Shown: positions 1 through 12,478, counted from the stretch's first letter. The stretch: DNA of 64,000 bases from Portulaca oleracea (GCA_029582165.1 CM055882.1:11426001-11490000); one strand, 5' to 3'. The notes: generated from the sequence alone by a model not told the origin. Made by a program: numbers and translations.

Positions 1-54
1 CAAAAAATTAAAATATAACTTAAAAACAACGATTAAACATAAAAAAAAAATTAC

Positions 55-87
55 CTCTTCTTCTTCAGATGATGATCCGTTACTCAT
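55..87 (-). CDS. possible first coding exon of a gene leaving the left edge
   Basis: Reading the minus strand, an ATG at 85-87 opens an 11-codon stretch (MSNGSSSEEEE) followed directly by a GTAATT donor. A CT-rich leader of about 130 bases lies upstream (88-220). This looks like a 5' UTR plus a short acidic, serine-rich first exon, but the rest of the gene would lie outside the window. I do not recognise a family. It could be chance. Confidence 0.22.
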
Positions 88-354
88 TTTCAACAAATTA
101 GTGTTTAGATTTTGAGGATTTAGATGGAAAGGGAGAAATTTTTAGAGAGAGAAAGAGAGTGGGAAGTAATGGAAAGTGTTTGAGGGCCAAGGGCATAACA
201 TGGAAATTTTATGTTAATTAAGGGCGACGCATAGTAAAACAAGGGCGACAAAGAGTAATGCCCGAAAAAAAACACTAGGAAAAAAGGGAGAGAAAAATTG
301 GAAAGTTTTTTACTTTATTTGACCATGATAGAAAATACGGTACAAACTATATTA

Positions 355-912
355 CTCCCTCCGTTCCAAAATAATTGACGCATAGTAATAAAATACAGAT
401 GCCAAGGCCTAACTGAATTAAGGAGTTACTGAGGGTGACCCACATGCAATTTCACCACTTCCCTTGCCAATTTTCCAGCTTTTTTTTTCTTTCACACAGT
501 AATCAAAAGGCTCAAAAGGGGATTGTGAGGGGAATAAAGAAAACATAAAAAGTAAAAGTAATAAATATAATTAATGATTAAAGATAAAATAAGTTACTCT
601 CTCCGTTCTTTTTATTTGTCTTTCACACTTTTTGAAGTCCATCTTTAATCAACAATTTCACACATAATACTTTTATAACGAACTACGATATTATACTTTT
701 TTAATAGTATTTTTTATAATGAATCTAACAATATCAATTTTGTATGATGAATCATTATACAAATTAAGATAATGACGGTCAAAGTTTTTAACACAATTAT
801 CAAGGTGACAATTAAAAAAAACGGATGGAGTAGTTAGATATTGGAAAATGTAAAGTAACAATTATTTTGGAACAAAAAAAGTAAAGTGTCAATTAATATG
901 GAACGGATGGAG
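355..912. mobile_element. Stowaway-like MITE, interrupted by a second one
   Basis: The termini are CTCCCTCCGTTCC on the left and GGAACGGATGGAG on the right, each flanked by TA, as expected of Tc1/mariner-type Stowaway MITEs. The interior is AT-rich with no coding capacity. A second element of similar type sits inside it at 597-830. Confidence 0.6.
597..830. mobile_element. Stowaway-like MITE nested in another
   Basis: It begins CTCTCTCCGTTCTTTTT and ends ACGGATGGAG, flanked by TA on both sides. It lies within the larger element at 355-912, so it is the younger insertion. Confidence 0.55.
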
Positions 913-2602
913 TAGTTTCATAGTTATTGATGATATTAATACACAATTAATATTAATTGAGGGAATAATTTATAATCTATTCTAACAATGCAAACCATAT
1001 CGGTTTCGTTAATGGTTGTAGTTAAAATATAATAATGATGCATGTTGCAGGCAAGTAAGACAACGGTAGAGATGAAATAAAGATCAAATCAAATGATATT
1101 TCATTCTCCCTTGTATTGTAGCATACTAGCTAAATGGCTCGTCCAATGGACGGGATATATATTTTGTATTTTTGAAATTATATTTATCAATAACTTTTTC
1201 AATATTTTTTATCTATCATTTTGAAAAAAAATGAAGAAATCAATGTAAAAAAATTAGATAGAAATAAATTAAATGACAAAATATCATTAATGATTGAAAA
1301 CATAAATGTGATAAATAATAAAGATAAAAAAAAAAGTAAGTTAAGTGAGAACAAATAAAAAATGACGAAGGGAGTATAATGAAGTATATTACAATACTTT
1401 TCCCATTATATAAATAATAAGCTTGTAAAAGTTAATAAAATACGTTCACCCGACAATTAACTTAATTCAAACTAATCATATCCTTTCTTATTTTATTCTT
1501 TCCTTTCATTTCTTTTCTCCTAATTTAACCTAAACCTAACCTGATTAAAAAATAACGTCTGAATGAATGAAAAAGGTTTTTACCTCATTTATTTTTTATA
1601 AAAAAATAATTACTCCCTCTGTTCTTTTTCATTTGTCATTTTCGATTTTCAGTGTCAATCTTTAATCAATAATTTCTAATATAAAATTTGTATATTTATA
1701 AAATTTGGATAAAAAATATAATATTATACTTTTTTTAATAACATTTTTTTATAAAGAATCTAACAATATCAATTTTGTATGATGAATCATTATACAATTA
1801 AGATATTAATGGTCAAAATTTTTAACACAATTTTCTAGGCGCCAGATAAATAAAAACGGAGGTGGTACTTACTGAAAAATTAGCAAAATTATAATTAGAA
1901 ATAAATACAAAAAAGAAAAAGGGAAAAGGAAAACTAAAAAAACACAAAAAAGAAAAAGGGAAAACAAGAAAAAGGAAAAATAAAAAATCATCACAACACA
2001 ACATGCACACAATATGGCCATAGCAGAAAAAAAAGAACAAGAAGAAAAAAGGTGAAAAAGAAAAAATTAAAAAAAATCGAAAAATCTTACCATCACAACA
2101 CAACACCAATCATGCATAAGAGCAACTCCCTTTTCTACTTTAGTAAGGAGATTAAATCTAGATAATAAACCGAAATAATTTACTCATTTTCCCTGTTCTT
2201 ACATAACTACTCTACTACTTTGATTATATTTTTCTTTTATATGCTTTGATCTTGTTAATAAGGAAATTAATTCAATTGTTTAAATAAGTGCAATTTTGTA
2301 AAAAATTGAAAAGTAAGCTTGTAGAAAGAGTAAATAGGATATTATCTAACAACAAAATCACCTTCCAACTATGACAAAAGAGTGTTATAAGAGATGTGGA
2401 TAGTATTGGTGTATTAAATATTAGTTTATTGGGGTAAGTATTGTAGTAAAACTTATGAAATGCTAAAAGGTAATTACAGCAACTAATTGTTAGATGTTTG
2501 ATTTAAAAACTTTTTTCTGTTTTGTTGCAACAACTCTGTGGAAAATATCATACTACTATATTGTAGTAGAGTAAATTTAATGTTAGAATGTCATTATTTT
2601 TT
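913..2602. other. AT-rich intergenic stretch
   Basis: This is low-complexity, AT-rich sequence. Apart from the Stowaway element at 1613-1865 I see no gene. The long minus-strand open frame near 1822-2109 is a poly-Phe product of A-rich sequence and is not coding. The last few hundred bases are the 3' flank of the DUF247 gene. Confidence 0.5.
1613..1865. mobile_element. Stowaway-like MITE
   Basis: Left terminus CTCCCTCTGTTCTTTTTC and right terminus AAAAACGGAGGTGG, each next to TA. It is AT-rich and about 250 bp long. Confidence 0.5.
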
Positions 2603-4201
2603 TCACCTTCTATTTGATGCACCATTTACGTGTGAGCAATGAAAAATGGTACAAAATGCTTCATGTATAAGCATGAATAAGACCAAAACAACAACTAAAA
2701 CTACAAAAAAATTCCCTAAATTTGTTGCACAAGCTTTCAAAAACTTCCTTACCCTAACCCTCCAATTGAAAGCATAATATTTATTTACACTTTCAATTAC
2801 TTCATCCAAGAAGGGTACTTTTGTCAGTCTCAATGACCTGCTCATCCCATTCCACAAATCAGCAACCTCTTCATCACTCTTTAAGTAGTTCAATATAATC
2901 CCTCTTTCTCTCAGTATCCTAACATCATCTTTGGTATCAATAATCCCATTCATCAATTCGGTATATCGTGTAAATACAAGTGATCCTAATCCAATCGATG
3001 TTTCGTATGCAACTAGATTTCGAAAAAGGACTTCTAAATTATGATCAAGCATAATAGTCGGGAAATAAAATTTTCTACTCGCAAGGTCGAAATGTATAGT
3101 CATAATATTACCACTTGTAGTGCAAAATATGACCCCAGAATCTGATAGTTCAGCAACGGACGGAATCATGATTTCTTCTACTAACGGAGGTCTATTACTT
3201 TGACTTTGGTTAGATTCAACCTCATTGTTGAAATTGTCATGACGATCTTCCTTAGAGAGTAAAAAAGCTTTTAATATGGCAACACCCGGTAAATTAAAAA
3301 TGAAAATCCAAGATACTCCAAGCATAATTCTCAAAGGGATTTGTTGTAACCACTGACTTACTCTTAGAAGAAATCTGCATCCCTTTTTCTCTTCATTGGC
3401 GTCTTGATCAATAGAATGTTCACTAATTTCAACATCTTCTAATATAGGAGGCACTAAATTTTGATAGAAGAAATCAAGAAGGTGCTCACAAGCAGAAGGT
3501 TGAATGTTTGATTCCTCATTTACCATCTTAAAAGGTGACAAATGTTTGTAAACCCCAATTAGCATTGAGTGCAAGGTTTCATCAACCAAATCCACACTTG
3601 TGAATAAAATTCGCAACATTTCTCTCAAAACAAACATAGGAATTTGATTCTCCATCATTATAATGTCTCTTAAAATTGCATTATGTGATGATGACTTCCT
3701 TCTTTCATAATCAACCAAGTGTAACATCCTAGACGAAGCTCGAGTCAACATATATATTTTATTAATGGCATATGTTCCAATGACTTCGAGCAAAAACGAG
3801 GAATCTATAACCATCATCCACACTAGAGTTTCACCAGTAATGTCTAAGTACTTATGATATCGTGCTCGGATTTGGGACTCAAATCTTATCAGATGATTTA
3901 CAATAGCATCAAACTTGACACACGGAGCTTGATTTTGAATTCTTTTAGCCGAAGAAAGTTTGTACTTTTCCATCTCTTCGAGTTCAGGATGCCAATGGTG
4001 GTAAGGGCCAACGGCGACCAATTGAGGAATATATGCATTTGGATTTGCATCCTTTAGGGGCTTCGGAACGTTATATATGGATACGGGAATGTCATCATCA
4101 TCTTCGATAGTTTCCTCCAGGGCTCGTCGAATTTGTATGACCCATCTATGTTCATCAAAAGTGGTGTTCCGACAACTAATTTTAGATTGATCATGTACCA
4201 T
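2603..4201 (-). CDS. DUF247 (UPF0481) protein
   Basis: An intronless 532-codon gene. The plant-specific DUF247 family is recognised by the segment SIYNVPKPLKDANPNAY followed by PQLVAVGPYHH (about residues 41-70), by the motif MMENQIPMFVL near residue 185, and by a C-terminal hydrophobic segment (FFVVLVVVLVLFMLIHEAF, about residues 498-516). That segment suggests a single membrane anchor with the bulk of the protein on one side. Length fits the family, which usually runs 400-550 residues. The ATG at 4199-4201 precedes the conserved core by about 40 residues, a normal distance. Biochemical function is unknown for most members; some grass DUF247 genes take part in self-incompatibility, which cannot be assumed here. 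The frame is intact, so I take it as a working gene. Confidence 0.93.
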   Translation of the reverse strand: MVHDQSKISCRNTTFDEHRWVIQIRRALEETIEDDDDIPVSIYNVPKPLKDANPNAYIPQLVAVGPYHHWHPELEEMEKYKLSSAKRIQNQAPCVKFDAIVNHLIRFESQIRARYHKYLDITGETLVWMMVIDSSFLLEVIGTYAINKIYMLTRASSRMLHLVDYERRKSSSHNAILRDIIMMENQIPMFVLREMLRILFTSVDLVDETLHSMLIGVYKHLSPFKMVNEESNIQPSACEHLLDFFYQNLVPPILEDVEISEHSIDQDANEEKKGCRFLLRVSQWLQQIPLRIMLGVSWIFIFNLPGVAILKAFLLSKEDRHDNFNNEVESNQSQSNRPPLVEEIMIPSVAELSDSGVIFCTTSGNIMTIHFDLASRKFYFPTIMLDHNLEVLFRNLVAYETSIGLGSLVFTRYTELMNGIIDTKDDVRILRERGIILNYLKSDEEVADLWNGMSRSLRLTKVPFLDEVIESVNKYYAFNWRVRVRKFLKACATNLGNFFVVLVVVLVLFMLIHEAFCTIFHCSHVNGASNRR

Positions 4202-4611
4202 GATGAATTTAGTAGATGAAACTCATAAGTTTATTTTGGCCACAACTTCAAAATCATTATATTTATTTTGAAACCAAATTGTGTGGTAATTAGCCTAGTA
4301 TAAATAGTTACTCTGTAACGTTAAACTTGTCATTGATTCTCCTTTCAACATACATTGCATGCTATTAGTAAACTGAAAATGAGCATTAAACCTCCAGTAT
4401 ATTATTTCTATTGTGATGATGATGATGTGATCATTCAGACATTCATAATTCTTTAGCATAATCATCCTAAAAACATAAAAACAAAATTATGCGAACTCCA
4501 TCAAATTTCTGTCTTTTTTTTGTGCTTCAGGAACATCATCGACAAAGATATTTGTGCCTCTAAAGGGCATCTTGTATATTATATTGTTCCGTAGGATCCA
4601 TACAATCTATG

Positions 4612-4612
<1 letters not shown>
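4202..4612. other. upstream flank of the DUF247 gene
   Basis: Presumed promoter and 5' UTR of the minus-strand DUF247 gene. I see no clear TATA element or conserved site and no other gene. Confidence 0.4.
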
Positions 4613-4655
<43 letters not shown>

Positions 4656-4764
4656 GTATGTATATATATATATATGTATGTATGTATGTATGTATATATA
4701 TATATGTATGTATGTATATCTATATATGTATGTATATATATGTATATATGTATGTATATATATG

Positions 4765-4836
<72 letters not shown>

Positions 4837-4892
4837 GATATAGATATATGTATGTATATATATGTATATATACATACATATATATATATATA
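4613..4892. repeat. TA/TATG microsatellite
   Basis: About 280 bases of alternating TATA, TATG and TACA units. Every overlapping open frame here encodes only Tyr/Ile/Met/Val strings and is an artefact. Confidence 0.95.
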
Positions 4893-5432
4893 TGATAATT
4901 GATTCTAATAATCCCTATTTTCACCAATTGGACAATGGTGGACCGTACTTTCACTTTGTATTCTGGTGGTAAAAAAAAAATAAAATTGGATTGTAGTGGA
5001 ATATTTTCGAGGGAATCATAGATTTTGTGTTGCATTTAATTCAAAACTTAGTATAACATTTTACAATGAATTTTAATGAATTTACAGCGTTTCTCCCAAA
5101 TTTTTTTCATTTTTTTACTATTTTTTTACGATTTTTTCACTTTTATTATTTTCAAAAAATCATAATAATTATTCGGAGTCTCAAAAAAATAATTTAAAAA
5201 ATGTTTTAGAAACTACAATTCATTAACTTTCTAGGAGCAGGAACGAAAAAAACAAAAACAATATAATGTAGGAATGAAAAAAATAAGAAGAATGTGGAGA
5301 TGGATTTGGTACCACTACAATCCAATTTTATTTTTATTTTTTTGGACCACCAGAATACAAAGTGAAAGTACGGTCCACCATTGTCCAATTGGTGAAAATA
5401 GGGATTATTATAATCCAATTATCCTATATATA
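4893..5432. mobile_element. fold-back element inserted in TA microsatellite
   Basis: Two inverted arms of about 110-120 bases (4893-5005 and 5305-5432) share CCCTATTTTCACCAATTGG, GGTGGACCGTACTTTCACTT and CAGAATACAAAG in opposite orientation, around an AT-rich loop. The outer ends read GATAATTGATTCTAATAAT and, inverted, GATAATTGGATTATAATAAT. This resembles the ends of the elements at 21079 and 39266. TA repeats on both sides hide any TSD. No transposase is present. Probably a non-autonomous Mutator-like element. Confidence 0.7.
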
Positions 5433-5515
5433 TATATGTGTGTGTGCGCGCGCGTGTGGTATACCTTACAATACTTACCTACGTCCTCCAATATATATAT
5501 ATATATATATATATT
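5433..5515. repeat. compound TA / TG / CG microsatellites
   Basis: TATATA and GTGTGTGCGCGCGCG runs at about 5425-5456 and a second TA run at about 5491-5515. They continue the microsatellite interrupted by the fold-back element. Confidence 0.85.
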
Positions 5516-6227
5516 ATATTTTTATTAAAAAAAATTCATCAATGTTTATTATAAAATCATCACAAATTTATCAATACTATCGCAAAATTCATCAGCAATT
5601 TTATACAAATATATCATGCAAAAAATTAACCTATTTGCAATACCAAGTTATCATACATGATAAAAGATGTGAGTATTCTCCTATTGTACAAAAAAACTTT
5701 ATTTGCACTTGGTAGTGCTTATTTACAAAATACATCGTACAAAGTTGATAGACAGAAGTATTTGAAGGTGTCATTATATCACAAATTATCTTATATGGAT
5801 AACTAACTCATCAGTCATCACACATGATTAAAAAAATTTAAAAGTACTTGCATATATGAAAGATATGCAAACCATCTGGGTAGTTCGACAATATCTTTGA
5901 ATTGTATATAGCAAATTGCAAGCTCAATTGAACCCCAAGGTTTCCTTATTGGGACTGAAATAAGAAAAAAAATAAGGAAACAAGAATGCAGCTACCACAA
6001 ACCAAGGTGATACACTTCCAGCCACTTCAACAGCAGCATCAAAACAGTTAGTCACTGTATCACAATTATCTTCCCAGAAAAGTACATTATTGCTACTACC
6101 CTAGATGGGGATGCAAATACAAAGCAAAACGAAAAAAAGGAAAATATCGATTTGTCGACCAGCAAGAGGTTGAAAAATATCTTCCTCGCGGGGCAGGATG
6201 TAGCGATAAAACTGTCGAACAACTGTT
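5516..6227. other. 3' flank of NDUFA13
   Basis: AT-rich sequence downstream of the minus-strand NDUFA13 stop codon. The part next to the gene is presumably 3' UTR; I could not fix a poly(A) site. No other gene is seen. Confidence 0.4.
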
Positions 6228-9200
6228 TTACCAGACCTCGGGACGCAGCTCACCGGTTGCAGGCGGCATCCATCTTCCAGAATTGTATACATTCTCACCA
6301 ACCTTCCACCCGGGCACGTTCTTCATGATTCTGGCCTCCTCTTCTAGGTATTTCTTCCATTCTTTCACAAATCTATGGATTATCGAAAAATGGTGGTGAT
6401 TACTAATTAGTGCACAAAATTGAAAGAAAGAACATTGCAAGGTTGCAACCAAGTGAGTAATGGTTTGCACCACAGAGAGGAAGGGGGGGAGTTACCTTTC
6501 ATCTTCTTCGGCCTGCAGCATAGGCAATATAGCTCGACGAGCAGCATACTTTTCTTCCTTGATTGCGCTGTATGTAAATGACAATTAGCGAATAACACCT
6601 CAAGAGTCCTAATACATAAGATGATATGTTAACAAATAAACATGCTTCTATCCACAGTGGTGGGATCAAGTGGCTGGATGTTCAGAAAATTGCAAACAAA
6701 TTACCACAAAGTTGAAGTCGTCTGGCCTGATGCATATCTAACCCCAAATATCTGTCAAACCATCACAACTATAATGTAACTCAAGCACATGGAAAGCCCT
6801 GTCTAAGGTTCTTCCAAGCTTGGTTGAGCACATAGGAGGGTAAGGGAAACGGAATAGGACAATCAAAAAAAAAATATATTGAAGTTGGAAAATATATCTT
6901 TGGATGCACACTCGGCATTTGTCTCACAACATTTTCACACAGATACATGTCTAAAAATACCAAATTTGATAGTCACCCAACAGAACAAAACAGAGGCCCT
7001 GTGAAAGAATAGAGGGCCGGGATTGATGAATATCTGTGTAACAGTTGAATAAAAGGATGAGATATCAGGGACTGTTATTTCTTAGAGAGTAAGGTTGTCT
7101 ACTATGGCACACTCCAATGCTAGCTTTGCACGATCCACACTGGGCATGTTTTTGTACACATGGAAAGACAACCAAAAACCTTATTTTGTATTCATCACTT
7201 TCTCAGTTACTTGAATACATTCATTGAAGTGTGATCTTGGACATTGTTTAACTAAAAAAAATAAAGGCCTAGACTAGCGCACCCGTAGCAAAACCCAATG
7301 CCTTGATCATATAGTCCTAATCCCTTTCATCTACACTATCAAGCTTATGATTACTGCAGTAGAACACTTGCAAGAAAGACTAAATAAGTTACTTGTACCA
7401 TCTGCCCCACTACCTCCTACTCCCCACCCCAAGGAAAGAGGGCAAGTAAAACCCATTAAACCCACTCCTGTTGTCCTACTGCAGTGTTGGAAATGAGCCA
7501 AATGAGACAAGTTAACTTGGTAGGAAACTCAAATCAAAAGGAGCTGGCTCAAGTTACTCACATAGGTGAGCTGAAACCAAGCTTAAGAACACTATATTTT
7601 ATCCCCTCTCCATTGCAAGTCTCACAAGTTAACCTTCTTCATAGTACAATCCGATTAACTACATTATATTACATTGATATGATGACCTACTTTTTTAATC
7701 AAACATCATTTTCACATATTGCTCATAGATAACCCACAACTATGAATTATCCTCATTAGTGCTATAGCATTTCTTTCTTTCTTTTTTATTCTTTACCCGA
7801 TTGGTTTTCATCTAAGTACTTCGGAATCTTACATCATTATTTGACAATGCAATAAGTCACTTATTCCTTACTATTTTCCATTTTACAGTATATTTGATCA
7901 TTTTGGGGTTTAACTGAATTAGTGGGAACTAGCAAAAGCCAGGCTTCTTAATGCTTTAGTAAGAAAGCACACACACACACACACAACAAACACACACACA
8001 CACACACACAAAAAAAAAAAAAAAATACTCTATAGCTACATCTGCACAAAGGTTTGAAGCACAAAGAAACACATCTTACTAGGGAAGTCTGCGATTTTTG
8101 CACTCCAAGCCAAGGGTCCAAACTTTTGTCCCACCTAACACCTTTTATTTCTATGACTTTTCCCTACTTCTGTGATCTTTTTGTCTCCCTCTCTTTGTCA
8201 CTTATACCTCTCTATATCCCTCTCAGCTAGAAAGAATGCATAGTATTTTTGCAGTTATAATGATATCTAGTAACTTCTTTGAAGCCATATCTAACTTAAC
8301 ATCAAAAAATTGTGGCTTGGGAATGATCTTTAAGCATTATTCTGAGTTCACGACAGACCCAAAAAGTCTGTTCCATTGGCTCCAAGGCCTTTTGCATTTT
8401 TGGTGCTTCTTACCTTTGTAAGACTGAGCTTATTCAAGCTAAGGCTAAAGCTACCCAAGGCTTGCAAGCCAAGCCTTAAGCCTAAATATTAGACTCAGCA
8501 AGCTCCCCAGCCGGTCTGGGCCTCCACTCTTTTTCCCCTATGCACAATATTCTAAATCCAATGATAGATACATTAGATCAAAAACTAGTATTTTTCAAAT
8601 AATATCTCAACCTATTCCTTTGTGCCAGCATATTTCATGGAGATTTAACCAATCCAAACTGTAGCAGTTCCCTTCAATTGTCGCCCAAGATTTGAGAAAC
8701 CCACATAATATATACAAAGTGATGAATACTATGTTGTCGCATTAGCAAGAACAGACATAAAATGCAACCATTCTTAGACTAATAAATAGAACTCAGAAAA
8801 CCACAAGAGAGAGACCCAAACTTATTCAAATTGAAATCCCAATGCAACCTCTACACCATTCACAACATCTCATCCAACCCTTACGAACATTATATAGCAT
8901 TACATAAATTGCTATCATGGTATAACTTTCAAAAAATTACTCGGAGGTACCCTAATTTTTGGTGAAATGTTTTTCAGGTACCCCAACTTTTCAAAACCCA
9001 TTTTGGGGTACCCTTAATTTTTGGGTTAGTAATTATTATGTGTTTTTCCGGTCATCAATTTGGTTAAGTGACCGAAATACCCTTATTCTTCCATTTTTGA
9101 AGAAATACCCTTGAAGAAGAAGAATAAGGGTATTTCGGTCACTTAATAAAATTGATGGCCGGAAAAGCATCAAATAATTACTAACCCAAAAATAAAGGGT

Positions 9201-10621
9201 ACCTCAAATGAGTTTTGAAAAATTAAGGTATCAAAAAATAACTTCCCCAAATATTGGGGTACCTCCGAGTAATTTTTTGTATAACTTTCTACTCCCTCCA
9301 TTCCATATTAATTGTTATCTTTGAAAATTGTGCAGTCAAATTTCAAAAACTTTGACCATAAATTCTCAACATGTACAATGAGTTGTCATATAAAATTATT
9401 ATAATTAGATTTGTAACGGAAAATCCTATCATAAAAATATAATATTATAATTGTTAATGAAATATTATATAAGAAATTATCAATCAAAGAGTGATATTGG
9501 AGACTATAACAGTCAACTAAGTGACAATTCATATGGAACGGAGGGAGTACTATTCTCAGTCATACACCACATTCCCCAAAAAGTCCTGAACATCAAGGCA
9601 ATTCATCAATATACTAGAGCTCCACATTACTCATAAAGGTACTAAAGTTCCACGTCTAAGATGCAAGTGTTCTCCGAAATTCTACAAACCGTGATTGCAA
9701 ATACATACTAATCAGCTTATGTTAAACACCACTGTTGTTTTGGATAACGAATGCTAGTACAGTTGGACTGTCCTCTTACTCCACTATTAGATTGGTTATC
9801 TTTATCAATGTATATATCAAATGCATAAGAAACACCATCATAGTTTATCAATATCTTCTTCTACATCCAAAGCATCAACCTTTTCATCACACAAGCATGG
9901 ATTCCCAGATAACTCACAAACCACAGTGTTGTATCAACAAAACTTTGCAAAGACTATCCTCCTTTCACTAGTCATGAATTGCGACAACCACTAATCCTTC
10001 CACCTTCATTAACTGATTGAACACAAGAATGTCTGCATATGTATCAATACCTTAACTGATATACTCAGAAACTTCCATGCGCATTGGACACAACGTAACA
10101 AAATGCCGAAAATCCTCCTCATTTCTCAATCTCAAGTTACATGTGGGCATTTCCAAACCACATTTACCCATCACCTCCATCAAAAAGAAGTATCAACAAC
10201 CACGGCACAATTAGCTCAATCCATCAACTAAACACCTAAAACCCCCAAATCACCAACCGCCAAAGACACTTTCGATTCCGATCAAAGACAGCAACACTAA
10301 AAAATCACAAAATGTGGAACCAATGACTGAAATCAGAAAAAAACAACAATGGAATCGAACAAAAACCTAATCGGAAATGGGAGAGAGAGAGAGAGAGGAA
10401 TAGTACCGGCGGATCTTGTTGCCCTGGCCAACCTGGTACATGCCCCAAGAGAAGGCGCCGAAAGCGGCGAGGAAGATGGCCATGGCGCTTGGGCCGGTGT
10501 TAGGGATCCGGCGGGCATACCTGACCGGCGGGAAGCCTCCCGGCGGCGGACCGTCTTGAAGGACCGGCATGTCCTTGACGCTAGCCATCCCTGGCTTGTT
10601 ACGAACGTACGCCTCCGTCAT
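6228..10621 (-). CDS. NDUFA13: NADH dehydrogenase 1 alpha subcomplex subunit 13 (GRIM-19)
   Basis: An accessory subunit of mitochondrial respiratory complex I in the inner membrane. Three coding exons on the minus strand: 10407-10621, 6496-6567 and 6228-6372, all with GT-AG borders, giving 143 residues, the usual plant length. Recognisable segments are [20 protein letters not shown] near the N-terminus, a single membrane helix ([20 protein letters not shown], about residues 45-64), GNKIRR at the exon 1/2 junction, [18 protein letters not shown] in exon 2, and [20 protein letters not shown] near the C-terminus. Both introns split an Arg codon. Intron 1 is 3,839 bases and holds an AC microsatellite, a fold-back MITE and a Stowaway MITE. 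The start is the only ATG in frame with the conserved N-terminus. All key parts are intact. Confidence 0.96.
7968..8026. repeat. AC microsatellite with poly(A) tail
   Basis: Runs of CACACA split by one imperfect unit and followed by about 17 A residues. It lies within NDUFA13 intron 1. Confidence 0.9.
8930..9279. mobile_element. Mutator-like fold-back MITE in NDUFA13 intron 1
   Basis: A 350-bp element that is almost one long inverted repeat. The ends are CAAAAAATTACTCGGAGG and its complement, and inner arms share AATAAGGGTATTTCGGTCAC. It is bracketed by a perfect 9-bp direct repeat TATAACTTT (8921-8929 and 9280-9288). A 9-bp TSD with long terminal inverted repeats is the Mutator signature. 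No coding capacity. Confidence 0.88.
9292..9547. mobile_element. Stowaway-like MITE in NDUFA13 intron 1
   Basis: Termini CTCCCTCCATTCC and GGAACGGAGGGAG, flanked by TA. It begins three bases after the TSD of the neighbouring fold-back MITE. Confidence 0.7.
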
Positions 10622-11229
10622 CTTCTCTCTCTAGTTTCTCTCTCTATCTGGGGTTGATCGATTCGATGGAGAAAATGGAGATTCTAGGGCGGATGAAATC
10701 AAAGGGTTGAAGGTGAGACTCTCATCAAATGGCTTTTTGTTTTTTTTATTTTCCTTTTTTTGGGGTAAGGATGGGGTCTGGGGAATGATTCGCTGTTGCA
10801 GTCCTCATGGTGTGCCAAGTGCCAGCGGAACAACTGGAGCAAACCTCAGCCGCTTGATCTTTGACACGGATTAATAGTTTCAAAAAATTACTCTCTCCTT
10901 GCTTAATTGTGGCCCAGGATTTTTTTTTTTTATTTTTTTTTTTACAAACCAAATCGGGGAGGGCATTATATTGTCCATCATTACATAGGGCGGGGCGGGG
11001 CAGGGCAGGCAAGACATGTCCCTAGCCAAACTTGTTCATCTCCCACCGGATCAACCAGTGCAAGGTGATGGGTGGGGAGATTGTCATTTCGTTTAACATG
11101 GAACCAAGATTACCTATTAAAACCTGAAACCGAACATAGAATATTGTCTACTACTATATCTAGTTCGCTATAGAAAAAGAGGGTTTAAACCAACCGGTTA
11201 ATTAAAACTAGACAATCTGATTCAAAATG
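10622..11229. other. upstream flank of NDUFA13
   Basis: The first 60 bases are a CT-rich leader (in gene sense) with TCTCTCTC runs, likely 5' UTR. Beyond that the sequence includes a T-rich tract and a GGGGC repeat near 10990-11005. No convincing gene; the small open frames are not conserved-looking. Confidence 0.4.
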
Positions 11230-11940
11230 ACATGATTGTAGTGGAGTCTAGACGTCACTTGCACCGCAAAGAGGCATGTCTGAGCCTCTGCTACTCTCGA
11301 CTGCCATGAAGCCCTGCATCTCCGGACAGCAGCAAGCAGGAGTTCGCCATCTGCATTTCTAGCAACGACCCCCAGCCGAATCCATTCCCTCTTTACCGAA
11401 GCATTGAAGTTGAACTTTAGTGAAAGCTCCTCTAGAGGTCTCCGGCGGACTGTTACAGTCTCGGATGGGATGTGTTGCTGTCGTTTTCCATTTGCAACAA
11501 TTTTTCTAATTCATCAACAGCTTGAGTTACTCTCGAGATCACGATCTAGGTCGGGGTTGACTTTTGTGCGAAAATTATCTCGTTTCGGACCACCCAAACC
11601 TGCCATGCAACCATAAGCCGCAGGTTGAAACCACGGTCATCAACATTGTCGTGCCACTGGGTTAGCAGCTCCCCCGGGTGTGTTTGCTGCTATGTTTTGC
11701 ACAATGTCATCCCCTAGTTTTGTCCAAACCTCCTTTGCATCTTTGCACCCAAAAATTACATGCCGATTGTCTTTAGCTACTCCTTCGTAGCGGAAGCAAT
11801 CACCAAAAGCTATGATGTGCCTACGATGGAGAAGATCTCTTGTTGGTAATATCTGGTTGCACCACTGCCATCCAAAATTTTTTGCCTTCGGAATAGAGCG
11901 TTCTCCCCATATTTTAACCCAATTGTGGCCTAGTTGATTA
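11230..11940 (-). pseudogene. LINE retrotransposon relic (zf-RVT region)
   Basis: Conceptual minus-strand translation gives a broken run of the zinc-binding domain that follows reverse transcriptase in plant L1-type LINEs. It reads WGERSIPKAKNFGWQWC, then ILPTRDLLHRRHI, then NRHVIFGCKDAKEVW, then LMVAWQVWVVRNEIIF, which is typical of the domain end before RNase H. Frames shift between segments, so it is dead. No reverse transcriptase catalytic part is present nearby; only the 3' portion survives, as expected from 5' truncation. Confidence 0.72.
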
Positions 11941-12478
11941 GACCTTCAAAGTCACTTTTTGATTTTTTATACAATATTTTATTAACAGTCGTATTATTAT
12001 ACTTTTATACGATATTTTATTAACAGTTGTAATATTAATTAATACTTATTTATTTTTATTCCTGAACATTTTTTAGTGACTTAAGTGATTCATATTTTTT
12101 TAGAACTTCAATTTTATTTCATTTTCCACATTATTTAGAATGTTCTTCCAAATTTCAAGTCTTACGCATTAAGTTTGGGACATTGTGTTTAGTAAACTAG
12201 ATTTAATAAGAGTTGTATTAGTTTGAAAGGATGAAAATAAAAGGGGGAATGAAAGAATGATTATTTTATTTTTGGAGAACAACTAAAACATTTGAAGTAC
12301 AAGCTCTTTGGTTCGGAGTACAAGTTCAAACCTCAACTCATTCTCTCATTTCTCATCTCACACAAAAGACACAACCCACCTTCAACTGCTCCCTATCCCG
12401 CCGCCGCCGCCAGCAGATGCCGGCCATCACCACCATCTCTCTCCTCCCTTGTTGGAAACAAAGATGGGATAACACGGT
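11941..12478. other. AT-rich intergenic stretch
   Basis: Non-coding sequence left of the hAT-type repeat. A short CCGCCGCCGCC patch at about 12399-12410 is the only GC-rich feature. No gene recognised. Confidence 0.4.

Noticed and set aside
1822..2109. 95-codon minus-strand frame rich in Phe
   Set aside because: Product of A-rich low-complexity sequence; partly overlaps a MITE; no domain.
4554..5035. Several overlapping open frames on both strands
   Set aside because: They are translations of a TA/TATG microsatellite and contain only Tyr, Ile, Met, Val and Cys runs.
10349..10657. Plus-strand open frame of 102 codons
   Set aside because: It is the antisense shadow of NDUFA13 exon 1 and has no independent support.
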